A DNA stretch of 21,292 bases, taken from NCBI GenBank assembly GCA_902468045.1, contig CABQXG010000004.1, forward strand, positions 1 to 21,292. The letters run 5' to 3'. This DNA comes from an uncultured Collinsella sp. (lineage in GTDB: Bacteria; Actinomycetota; Coriobacteriia; Coriobacteriales; Coriobacteriaceae). A model generated the notes under the pieces. It saw only the letters and a program-made list of their open reading frames with translations. It was not told the origin of the DNA and did not search any database. This document shows positions 1 to 6,489 of this stretch, one piece after another (the stretch's first letter is position 1; each line of letters begins with the position of its first letter). Both the position numbers and the translations under genes were made by a program.

Positions 1-41
1 ACCCGCCGCAAAACACGCCAAGCCGTTTATACCCAATAACT

Positions 42-773
42 CTAGACTGCGCGGTTGTGATAGACCTTGTACTTAAACTGGTCGGCGCGCGCAACCGAAC
101 GCGTATACTCGATAACCTCGTTGCTCATGTCATATGTGGTACGAATCAAATCCAGGACCGGTGCGCCTTCGGCAATCTCGAGCAGACGAGCGTCGGAATG
201 GCGGGCGATACTCGCGTAGAATTCTTCCTCTGCCACGCGAACTTTCTCGTGAAAGTCCTGCTCGATCATGTCGTACAGCGATTTGTTCTCGATCATGGGG
301 CGCTTAAGCGCAAAGAACTTGCGACTCGGCAGATATGTACACTCAATCATCAGCGGCACACCATCGGCAATACGCAGGCGTTTGATCTTGTACAGACGCT
401 CGCCCAGGCGCGCGTTCATCTCTACAGCAATATTCTTGTCAGCCTCGACCTCGGTAAACTCAAGAATCGTCGTCTTGGGCACACGGCCGATCGCCTTCAT
501 CTGCTCGGTAAAGCTATAGGTTTGCGTGAGGTTTGCCGTTTGTAGAGAGCGGTCGCACACCATGGTTCCACGGCCGCGCTGACGAACCACCAAGCCAAGG
601 CGCTCAAGCTCCTGCAGGGCAAGACGAACCGTCGTACGCGAGAGCCCGTAGCGCTCCGACAGGTCACGCTCAGACGGCAAATAGTCGCCGGGTCGAAGCT
701 CGTGATCGATTTTATCGGTCAGCAAATCGACGAGCTGATCGTACAGAGGTTGTTTGCGCGCTCCCATTGCCAT
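42..773 (-). CDS. GntR-family regulator with UTRA sensor domain (NagR/DasR-like)
   Basis: A 243-residue transcription factor. Residues about 8-75 form a GntR winged helix-turn-helix (LPSERDLSERYGLSRTTVR, followed by the wing RQRGRGTMV). Residues about 90-235 form a UTRA effector domain of the HutC/NagR type, which in relatives binds sugar phosphates such as GlcNAc-6-P. The open frame reaches back to 824, but ATG at 773 is preferred because AGG lies seven bases upstream of it. ATG at 767 is an alternative. A NagR-like dyad at 805-816 sits between the likely promoter and the gene, suggesting autorepression. Matching dyads lie upstream of the neighbouring nagE-like permease, making it the likely target. 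The effector is inferred from this context, not from the protein. Confidence 0.9.
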   Translation of the reverse strand: MAMGARKQPLYDQLVDLLTDKIDHELRPGDYLPSERDLSERYGLSRTTVRLALQELERLGLVVRQRGRGTMVCDRSLQTANLTQTYSFTEQMKAIGRVPKTTILEFTEVEADKNIAVEMNARLGERLYKIKRLRIADGVPLMIECTYLPSRKFFALKRPMIENKSLYDMIEQDFHEKVRVAEEEFYASIARHSDARLLEIAEGAPVLDLIRTTYDMSNEVIEYTRSVARADQFKYKVYHNRAV

Positions 774-804
774 AATGATACCTGCCGGATAAATGACTCG
801 AAAT

Positions 805-816
805 TGGTTGTAACCA
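805..816. promoter_or_regulatory. Putative GntR (NagR/DasR-like) operator
   Basis: TGGTTGTAACCA has perfect half-sites TGGT/ACCA (in fact TGGTT/AACCA) around a short spacer. It matches the known NagR/DasR core TGGT-N4-ACCA. It lies just downstream of the extended -10 at 827-835 and upstream of the regulator start, as expected for autorepression. Related sites occur at 2818-2829 and 2849-2860. Confidence 0.6.
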
Positions 817-826
817 GACACCACGT

Positions 827-861
827 ACTATAGCAGTTTTAATGGAATAACAGCAGGTCAA
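827..861 (-). promoter_or_regulatory. Candidate promoter of the GntR gene
   Basis: On the minus strand an extended -10, TGCTATAGT, lies at 827-835. A TTGACC hexamer lies at 856-861, but the gap to TATAGT is 23 bases. That is too long for a standard -35/-10 pair, so the extended -10 is probably the main determinant. Confidence 0.4.
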
Positions 862-904
862 CCCGCAAATTTCGATATTGTTTGCCGGATGATAGTCTGC
901 GCAC

Positions 905-920
905 TGTAATACCAATTACA
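905..920. promoter_or_regulatory. Perfect 6-4-6 dyad upstream of the GntR gene
   Basis: TGTAATACCAATTACA is a perfect inverted repeat (TGTAAT/ATTACA) between the nagE terminator and the GntR promoter. It differs from the NagR-like core, so it may bind another dimeric regulator. No function is assigned. Confidence 0.3.
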
Positions 921-944
921 TCGCTGCATCAAGTATTGAGGTAG

Positions 945-983
945 CAAAAAGGGCCGCCCCCGCGGAGCGGGACGACCCTTTGC
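945..983 (-). terminator. Rho-independent terminator of the nagE-like gene
   Basis: Read on the minus strand, a GC-rich imperfect stem (AAGGGTCGTCCCGC pairing with GCGGGGGCGGCCCTT) is followed by a T run. It begins about 20 bases after the nagE stop codon. Confidence 0.85.
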
Positions 984-1005
984 AAGACAGATACGTCTTT
1001 GAGGC

Positions 1006-2496
1006 TTAGAGAAGCTTCTTGAGCTCCTCGGCAACAGCCTGGACCTGCGTGCCGATGATGACCTGGGTAGCACCCTTGTCCATCTTCATGACACCCAGAG
1101 CGCCGGCCTTCTTGCAGGCAGCCTCGTCGACCAGAGCGGAATCGCCGAGCTCGAAGCGCAGGCGAGTAGCGCAGCAGTCAACGGTCTTGACGTTCTCCTT
1201 GCCACCGACGGCAGCAAGAACAGCGGCGGCCAGAGCGGCGAACTTGTCGTCGCCAGCAGCGGCGGAAGCGGAGGTCTCCTCGACATCCTCATCCTCGCGA
1301 CCAGGGGTCATGAGGTTGAACTTGGTGATGGCGAAGCGGAACACGAGGTAGAAGACCACGAAGGCAGCGATGCCCAGCGGGATGATCATCCAGGTGTTGG
1401 CGGCAGCCGGGAGGCTAGAGGAGAACAGAAGGTCGGTAGCACCAGCGGAGAAGCAGAAGCCAGCACGGAAACCAACATAGTAGGTGACGATGGTGAAGAT
1501 GCCGTACAGGACAGCGTACACGACGTAGAGCGGGAAGCACAGGAACATGAAGCCGAACTCGAAGGGCTCGGTGACGCCGCAGACGAAGGCGCAGATGGCA
1601 GCGGAGACAACCAGGCCGATAGCAGCCTTCTTGTTCTTAGCGGTCTGAACCATAGCCAGGGCAGCGCCCGGGATACCGAACATCATGCAGGGGAAGAAGC
1701 CGGACATGTACATACCGAGGCTCCACTTGACGTCAGCAGAGGTCTCGCCAGCCCAGAAGTGGGTCAGGTCGCCCAGGCCGATGGTGTCGAACCAGAACAC
1801 GTTGTTCAGAGCGTGGTGCAGACCGGTCGGGATGAGCAGGCGGTTGAGGAAGGCATAGATGCCAGCGCCGATACCACCCATGGCGGCGATACCCTCACCA
1901 AGAGCAACAAGAGCACCGAAGATGAGCGGCCAAGCAAAGAGCAGGACGACGGAGACGACGATGCAAATGACGGCGGTCATGATGGCGACACAACGCTTGC
2001 CGGAGAAGAAGGCCAGCCAGTCGGGAAGACGAGTGTCCTTGAACTTGTTGTAGCAAGTGCCACCGATGACAGCGGACAGGATGCCGATGAAGGAGTTACC
2101 AGCGATCTTGGAGAACGCGATGCCCTCGGTCGTGGCAAGCCAAGCGGTCTGAGCATCGGCGTCCATACCACGAATGGTACCAACAACAGCGGGGTTCAGG
2201 AGCTGCTGGATCATCAGGAAGGCGACGAGGCCAGCGAGGCCAGCGGTGCCATCGTGATCGTCGGCAAGGCCGACAGCGGCGCCGACTGCGAACAGCCAGG
2301 CCATGTTATCGATAAGAGCGCCGCCTGCCTTGATGAGCAGGAAACCGGCGGTATAGGCAAAACCGGTAGTGTCACCGGCAGCACCCATGACTGCGGGAGC
2401 GAGCAGGTAGCCCACGCCCATAAGAATACCTGCGACGGGAAGCGCCGCGACGGGAAGCATCAGCGCTTTGCCGAGCTTCTGGAGGCACTTCATCAT
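1006..2496 (-). CDS. nagE: PTS N-acetylglucosamine-type permease, EIICB
   Basis: A 496-residue phosphotransferase permease that imports and phosphorylates a sugar, most likely N-acetylglucosamine. Residues about 1-395 are the membrane EIIC domain, with multiple hydrophobic segments, the GLHHALN motif (225-231) and the GVTEPFEF motif (307-314). The NagE-like linker FNLMTPGRED follows (393-402). Residues about 415-496 are EIIB, whose phosphorylated cysteine is C442 in CATRLR. There is no EIIA domain, so phosphate must come from an EIIA encoded elsewhere. ATG at 2496 is chosen over the upstream frame to 2544 because GGAGGAG lies seven bases before it. The long upstream region carries NagR-like dyads. 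A glucose/maltose PTS paralogue cannot be fully excluded, but the TPGRE linker favours NagE. Confidence 0.92.
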   Translation of the reverse strand: MMKCLQKLGKALMLPVAALPVAGILMGVGYLLAPAVMGAAGDTTGFAYTAGFLLIKAGGALIDNMAWLFAVGAAVGLADDHDGTAGLAGLVAFLMIQQLLNPAVVGTIRGMDADAQTAWLATTEGIAFSKIAGNSFIGILSAVIGGTCYNKFKDTRLPDWLAFFSGKRCVAIMTAVICIVVSVVLLFAWPLIFGALVALGEGIAAMGGIGAGIYAFLNRLLIPTGLHHALNNVFWFDTIGLGDLTHFWAGETSADVKWSLGMYMSGFFPCMMFGIPGAALAMVQTAKNKKAAIGLVVSAAICAFVCGVTEPFEFGFMFLCFPLYVVYAVLYGIFTIVTYYVGFRAGFCFSAGATDLLFSSSLPAAANTWMIIPLGIAAFVVFYLVFRFAITKFNLMTPGREDEDVEETSASAAAGDDKFAALAAAVLAAVGGKENVKTVDCCATRLRFELGDSALVDEAACKKAGALGVMKMDKGATQVIIGTQVQAVAEELKKLL

Positions 2497-2551
2497 ATGG
2501 TATCTCCTCCAACCTTTCTTTCGTTGTTCACCAACGAGTTCCATGTCCGCG

Positions 2552-2573
2552 CCTTATGCATACCTTATGCATA
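2552..2573. repeat. 11-bp tandem repeat in the nagE leader
   Basis: CCTTATGCATA occurs twice head to tail; each copy contains the palindrome ATGCAT. The repeat lies in the untranslated leader, next to a CCGGC/GCCGG hairpin at about 2574-2593. Its function is unknown. Confidence 0.5.
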
Positions 2574-2613
2574 CCGGCTTCTCCGCTTGCCGGCATTGGT
2601 GCGCAAACTTAGA

Positions 2614-2637
2614 CAACCCAGTCCCTATTTGGGGTTG
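2614..2637. repeat. Short hairpin containing CAGTCCCTATTT
   Basis: CAACCC at 2614-2619 pairs with GGGTTG at 2632-2637. The sequence CAGTCCCTATTT (2619-2630) is identical to the inner part of the perfect inverted repeat at 16979-17047. This suggests a degenerate relative of the same repeat family. Confidence 0.45.
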
Positions 2638-2726
2638 CTGGTATGTACGGTAGCACACACTCAATTCAAGCGTCCACCACATTTCGTTCAAATTATTATT
2701 TCGTTGCCAAACGGTTAGTTTTGGCC

Positions 2727-2744
2727 CGTAAACGGTAATTTACG
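2727..2744. promoter_or_regulatory. CGTAAA-N6-TTTACG dyad upstream of nagE
   Basis: A perfect 6-6-6 inverted repeat about 230 bases upstream of the nagE start. It could be an operator for a second regulator or a leader RNA hairpin; the sequence alone does not decide. Confidence 0.3.
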
Positions 2745-2797
2745 CAGGTAGGCGTGCTGCGTTTCTTTCATCACCAAACTAATTTTTAGCAATTTCC

Positions 2798-2811
2798 ATT
2801 CGATTTCGAAT
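2798..2811. promoter_or_regulatory. ATTCGA-TT-TCGAAT dyad upstream of nagE
   Basis: A perfect 14-base inverted repeat seven bases from the first NagR-like box. No regulator is recognised for it. Confidence 0.3.
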
Positions 2812-2817
2812 CAAAAT

Positions 2818-2860
2818 TGGTTACTACCAGATGAACAGTGGTACCACATTGTTACTACCA
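2818..2860. promoter_or_regulatory. Cluster of NagR/DasR-like operators upstream of nagE
   Basis: TGGTTACTACCA (2818-2829) and TTGTTACTACCA (2849-2860) repeat in the same orientation, 31 bases apart (about three helical turns). The first keeps both TGGT/ACCA half-sites around a 4-base spacer; the second has one change. Between them GTGGTACCAC (2838-2847) is a perfect palindrome. The arrangement suits cooperative binding by the GntR/UTRA regulator encoded at 42-773. No unambiguous -35/-10 pair was found nearby. Confidence 0.55.
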
Positions 2861-2923
2861 GTTTGGCCGAAATCGTTTTCACTTTACATGAATAAAGTCT
2901 CCAAGAATTTGTATATAACCTCT

Positions 2924-2953
2924 CCCCTACCACCCTCTTCCCCGCCCTTCCCC
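2924..2953 (-). other. Potential G-quadruplex (five G-runs, minus strand)
   Basis: The plus strand has five C-runs of 3-4 bases, so the minus strand carries five G-runs with loops of 5, 4, 1 and 2 bases. This satisfies the usual G3+ N1-7 pattern. It lies between the terminator of the SurA-like gene and the nagE operator cluster. Confidence 0.5.
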
Positions 2954-2960
2954 ACAACGC

Positions 2961-2997
2961 AAAAAGCCCCCTAGAACGATGTCCGTTCTAGGGGGCT
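2961..2997 (-). terminator. Terminator of the SurA-like gene
   Basis: On the minus strand AGCCCCCTAGAAC pairs perfectly with GTTCTAGGGGGCT (13-bp stem, 7-base loop), followed directly by a T run. It lies about 45 bases after the stop codon. Confidence 0.93.
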
Positions 2998-3040
2998 CCA
3001 TCAGATATTTCGGCTTCGTACTCGAAGGCTCAGGCAATCT

Positions 3041-4123
3041 TTACGCAAACAGGCCGTAGATGCTGATGTTGGCCTTGGCATAGAGGCCGTTAGCATACTC
3101 GGTCCACTTGGAGCTGGCGCTCGAAGCCTGCGAGGAATACTGCTGATAAGCAGTGTAGTAGGCGGTCATGGCCTGCTTGTAGGTGGCGCTATCGGTCGTA
3201 AAGGCATCATCGGCAAAGGCCTTGGCATAGGTGCTGTCGGCGTCCTTCCAGGTGCCCTTCTCGCTATCCCACTCGTCACCGGCAAGGTTGATGATGTAGT
3301 CGGCGTAGTCCTTGCTCGCGGTCTCCTCGTTGCCGTCAGCAGGCTCGGTCGGGGCGGTCGGCATGCTTGCGGAGCTATCGCCCACCTTCTTCTTGTAGAG
3401 CTTCTGCAGCGTCGCGGACTGACGGACGATCTGCTTGGCCTGATCCTTGGACACGCCATACTGCGTGGCCATGGTCTTGTAGTCCGAAGTGCCGATGGAA
3501 TCCTCGGCGTACTTCTTCATCTCCTTAGAAGAGACGGTGATGCCCTCGTCCTCGGCGGCGTCGAGCAGGATCTTGTTGCGCACGTAGGACAGGATGACAT
3601 CGGCAGAAGGAGCGGTGTAGTTGCCATCGCTATCCTTGACGGTATCGAGGCTGTACTGGCTCTCGATGGCCTCGCGCGCAGTGATGTCGCTCTTCTTGCC
3701 GTTGTAGCTATAGCTTGCCACGGTCGAATCGAGTTGGTCCTCGGTGAGGGTCGCCGACCCGACGCCCTTGCCGCCAAAGCCGCCATTGCCAATAAAGAAG
3801 CCGACCACAGCAGCGATCACGACGGCAACCACAAAGGCGGCAATCATCGTCTTCTTGTGCTTGGATGCATGGTCGTCTTCATCGGAGTCGTCCTCGTCCT
3901 GCTCCTCGGGCATGAGGTTCTCGTCAGCGGCATCCGCGGCAATCTGAGCCTCCAGGCGGGCGTCCTCCTCCTCGGCCGTCGTACCGGCAGCAATGTGCTC
4001 GGCAGACGTACCGGCGACCAGATCGATCTTCTCGTCCTCGTCACCGTCGGGGCCTTCGCCGCGCTCGATGATCTGAATGCCGTCGATCTCGTCCTTCTCG
4101 TCCTTCTTTTGAATCAGACCCAT
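3041..4123 (-). CDS. Membrane-anchored protein with SurA-like chaperone region
   Basis: A 360-residue protein. Residues 1-90 are very acidic and probably cytoplasmic and disordered (for example the stretch EEQDEDDSDEDD). Residues about 93-112 form one transmembrane helix preceded by KHKK, giving an N-in topology. Residues about 130-248 are helical and resemble the SurA/PrsA N-terminal chaperone region (DVILSYVRNKILLDAAEDEGI, then YGVSKDQAKQIVRQSATLQKLY). The tail is rich in Ala, Ser, Tyr and Asp, with no recognisable parvulin isomerase domain. A role in extracytoplasmic protein folding is inferred. The start ATG has AAGGAG eight bases upstream. It is monocistronic, with a terminator on either side. 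Confidence 0.8.
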   Translation of the reverse strand: MGLIQKKDEKDEIDGIQIIERGEGPDGDEDEKIDLVAGTSAEHIAAGTTAEEEDARLEAQIAADAADENLMPEEQDEDDSDEDDHASKHKKTMIAAFVVAVVIAAVVGFFIGNGGFGGKGVGSATLTEDQLDSTVASYSYNGKKSDITAREAIESQYSLDTVKDSDGNYTAPSADVILSYVRNKILLDAAEDEGITVSSKEMKKYAEDSIGTSDYKTMATQYGVSKDQAKQIVRQSATLQKLYKKKVGDSSASMPTAPTEPADGNEETASKDYADYIINLAGDEWDSEKGTWKDADSTYAKAFADDAFTTDSATYKQAMTAYYTAYQQYSSQASSASSKWTEYANGLYAKANISIYGLFA

Positions 4124-4161
4124 ATCAGTTACTCCTTGTTAGGAAACATAGTCCGCAATAG

Positions 4162-4190
4162 AATACGCCCGACAGAGCGCCGGGCGTATT
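4162..4190 (-). terminator. Hairpin downstream of the isocitrate dehydrogenase gene
   Basis: AATACGCCCG (4162-4171) pairs perfectly with CGGGCGTATT (4181-4190) around a 9-base loop. On the minus strand it is followed by a weakly T-rich tail. It is a probable but imperfect terminator between idh and the SurA-like gene. Confidence 0.5.
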
Positions 4191-4249
4191 GATTCTCAGG
4201 TTATACGCAAACACTTAAGTACTATTTAGGCGTTTGCAGTGTGCATGCC

Positions 4250-5335
4250 TTAGGCCAGGTGCGCGATAACGGCATCGGCAAAGGCCTGCGTGCCCACAGC
4301 GCCCTCAACGGAGCCGGTCTGGGCACGACGAACGTCGCCGGTAACCTGCTCACCCTCGTCGAGCGTGGTAGAAACGGCGGCGCGAATGCGATTGGCCGCG
4401 TCGTTCTCGCCCAGGTGATCGAGCATCATAGCCGCAGACAGAATCTCGGCCGTGGGGTTGGCGATATCCTGGCCAGCGATATCGGGCGCGAAGCCGTGCG
4501 TCGCCTCGAAGATGGCGCAGTCGGCACCGATGTTGGAGCCGGGGGCCATCCCTAAGCCGCCCACCAGGCCGGCGCACAGGTCGCTCACGATGTCACCGTA
4601 CAGGTTGGGCAGCACCAGGACATCGAAGTCGTTGGGGTTCTGGACCAGGCCCATGCAGGTGGCGTCGACAATCTTGTCGTTGAACTCGATATCGGGATAG
4701 TTGGCGGCCACCTCGCGCGCCACGCGCAGGAATAGGCCGTCGGTCGCCTTCATGATGTTGGCCTTGTGCACGGCCGTCACCTTTTTGCGGCCGCAGCGAC
4801 GGGCATACTCAAAGGCATACTCCACAATGCGGCGGCTCTTGGCGATAGAGATCGGCTTGATCGAGATTGCGGAATCGGCGGCGAAGGTCTTTTGACCCGA
4901 GCGCTCGACGAGCTGCGAGAGCTCCTCGACCTCGGCAGTGCCCTCATCGAACTCGATGCCGGCGTAGAGGTCCTCGGTGTTCTCGCGCACGATGACCAGG
5001 TCGACACCGCGGAAACGAGAGCCGTCGCCCGGCTGCGACAGGCAAGGGCGCACGCAGGCGTACAGGTCGAAATGCTTGCGCAGGGCGACGTTAACGCTAC
5101 GGAAACCCGTGCCGACCGGCGTGGTGATGGGGCCCTTGATGGCAACCTTGGTCTCGGCGACCGCATCGAGCACATGCTGGGGCAGCGGCGTGCCAAACTC
5201 GTCCATGACGCCGGCGCCGGCCTCCTGGACGTTCCAGTTGATCTGGACACCAGTGGCCTCGACCACGCGGCGCATGGCCTGCGTAATCTCGGGACCGATA
5301 CCGTCACCGGGAATCAGGACTACATCGTGCGCCAT
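4250..5335 (-). CDS. icd: Isocitrate dehydrogenase, NAD-type
   Basis: A 361-residue beta-decarboxylating dehydrogenase that oxidises isocitrate to 2-oxoglutarate. Visible features: nucleotide-binding start IPGDGIGPEIT (8-18); substrate residues S80 and N82 in GFRSVN with R86 and R96, typical of isocitrate rather than isopropylmalate enzymes; RENTEDLYAGIE (117-128); catalytic K191 in VHKANIMK; metal ligands D248 and D252 in NLYGDIVSDL. The cofactor loop HGFAPDIAGQD has Asp-Ile (285-286) where NADP enzymes have Lys-Tyr, so NAD is predicted. In a fermentative gut bacterium it would feed glutamate synthesis through a partial TCA route. It starts six bases after the HEAT-like gene, so translation is likely coupled. 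Homoisocitrate dehydrogenase is a less likely alternative. Confidence 0.88.
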   Translation of the reverse strand: MAHDVVLIPGDGIGPEITQAMRRVVEATGVQINWNVQEAGAGVMDEFGTPLPQHVLDAVAETKVAIKGPITTPVGTGFRSVNVALRKHFDLYACVRPCLSQPGDGSRFRGVDLVIVRENTEDLYAGIEFDEGTAEVEELSQLVERSGQKTFAADSAISIKPISIAKSRRIVEYAFEYARRCGRKKVTAVHKANIMKATDGLFLRVAREVAANYPDIEFNDKIVDATCMGLVQNPNDFDVLVLPNLYGDIVSDLCAGLVGGLGMAPGSNIGADCAIFEATHGFAPDIAGQDIANPTAEILSAAMMLDHLGENDAANRIRAAVSTTLDEGEQVTGDVRRAQTGSVEGAVGTQAFADAVIAHLA

Positions 5336-5341
5336 AATCTG

Positions 5342-6040
5342 TTACTCCTCGTCTTCGGCGTCGTCAGATTTTTTAACGCTAGCACGCTTCTTCTTTTTGG
5401 AGAGATCCAGGCCAAAACGTTTAACAAGCATTTCGCAAATCTCGCTCGAACGGGCCTTGAGATAGCTGCCCTTACCGTTCTCGGCATCGAACTTAAGGCG
5501 CAGCGCAAGCTTCTCGGCAACCTCGGCGTCGATCTCGCCCTGGCAAAACTCGTACAGGCAACCGAGCATGTCGCGATACTCGAGGTCGCCGTGGTAGCAC
5601 TGGATGGCCTCGTCCAGGATGGGCCAAGCCTCGCGCGAACGCTCGACGCTCGTGGCACCCCACACGCACAGCAGGCGGAAGGCGGCATAGCGCAGCGTGG
5701 AGGAGATCTCGTCGAACAGTGCAGTCTCGGCGCCCTCAAAGGCATCGCCCAGCTGCTCGGGGCAGGTGGTAGCGAGCGCCGTCAGGGCATCGAGGGCCTC
5801 CCAGCGGGTCTGCGCCTCGGGGCGGTCGAGCGCCTCGATCAGCGCGGGCACGCAGGGCACGACGCGCTGCGGATCGCGCTCGGCAAGCAGGTGCAGCACG
5901 CGGGCGGCAAACTGGCGGATGCGGCGCGTGGGGCAGCCGAGCTCCTTGACCAGACGGTCGACGGCGTTCTCGTTCTCCTCTGCCAGCTGAAGCTGTGCCA
6001 GCTCCTCGTCGGTGAGCTGTTCATCTTTGTTTTCTGCCAT
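5342..6040 (-). CDS. HEAT-repeat-like helical protein
   Basis: A 232-residue soluble protein with no catalytic motif. The middle (about residues 33-120) reads as consecutive helical pairs of HEAT/Armadillo type, for example TRRIRQFAARVLHLLAE and QTRWEALDALTALA. Such scaffolds usually mediate protein-protein contacts. The C-terminus is mixed-charge and probably disordered (KKKKRASVKKSDDAEDEE). The start ATG follows AGAGG. It lies between a small membrane protein (15 bases upstream) and isocitrate dehydrogenase (6 bases downstream) and is almost certainly cotranscribed with both. Its partner is unknown. Confidence 0.75.
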   Translation of the reverse strand: MAENKDEQLTDEELAQLQLAEENENAVDRLVKELGCPTRRIRQFAARVLHLLAERDPQRVVPCVPALIEALDRPEAQTRWEALDALTALATTCPEQLGDAFEGAETALFDEISSTLRYAAFRLLCVWGATSVERSREAWPILDEAIQCYHGDLEYRDMLGCLYEFCQGEIDAEVAEKLALRLKFDAENGKGSYLKARSSEICEMLVKRFGLDLSKKKKRASVKKSDDAEDEE

Positions 6041-6055
6041 AGTTACCTCTTCTTA

Positions 6056-6484
6056 CTATTTCTTAGCGTGCTTGCCAGCACCCTTGCTGTCATCGGTGAC
6101 CGAGATGAGCTGTCGGTCGGCCGCGCCATTGCGACGCGCACGGCGGCGTTCCTCAGCGTCGCCCGCGTCGGCGGCGGCGCGATGAGCCTTGTTGACGTTA
6201 AAGACCTCGTCGTGCTTGCGCCACGGACCGACGGACTCGCCAAAGCTCATCTTAAGACCGGCGATAAAGCCGCCGAGCCAGCCGATCGGCGCAAACTGCA
6301 CCAGCGGGAACAGCGAAAACACCCAGGTCAGTAGGACGACTGCCGCCGCTCCTGCAAAATTGGCGATCCAGTAGTCGCGCTTGGTGATCACGCGCTTTTC
6401 GCACGCCCACTGGCCGCACAAAAAGCCAATGTAGATCGCAAAGAGAAAGAGCACCAGCGCTAGTACCACGAACGTCCAGCTCAT
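6056..6484 (-). CDS. Small membrane protein of unknown function
   Basis: A 142-residue protein beginning MSWTF; ATG at 6484 has GGGGAG eight bases upstream. Hydrophobic segments lie at about 3-23 and 38-60, with a shorter Gly-rich one at 65-78. A polar, Arg/Ala-rich, probably cytoplasmic tail follows (EERRRARRNG, ending GAGKHAKK). No family was recognised. It starts five bases after the stop of the reductase gene and precedes the HEAT-like gene, so it is an internal member of that string. Confidence 0.7.
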   Translation of the reverse strand: MSWTFVVLALVLFLFAIYIGFLCGQWACEKRVITKRDYWIANFAGAAAVVLLTWVFSLFPLVQFAPIGWLGGFIAGLKMSFGESVGPWRKHDEVFNVNKAHRAAADAGDAEERRRARRNGAADRQLISVTDDSKGAGKHAKK

Positions 6485-6489
6485 GGGCG

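Noticed and set aside
1759..2718. Plus-strand open frame of 319 codons
   Set aside because: Antisense to the nagE-like permease, whose IIC and IIB motifs are clear. The translation is Gly/Asp-rich with no family.
4766..6334. Long plus-strand open frame of 522 codons
   Set aside because: Antisense to icd, the HEAT-like gene and the small membrane protein, all with good family or ribosome-site support. Long antisense frames are expected in GC-rich coding DNA, and its translation has no recognisable domain.
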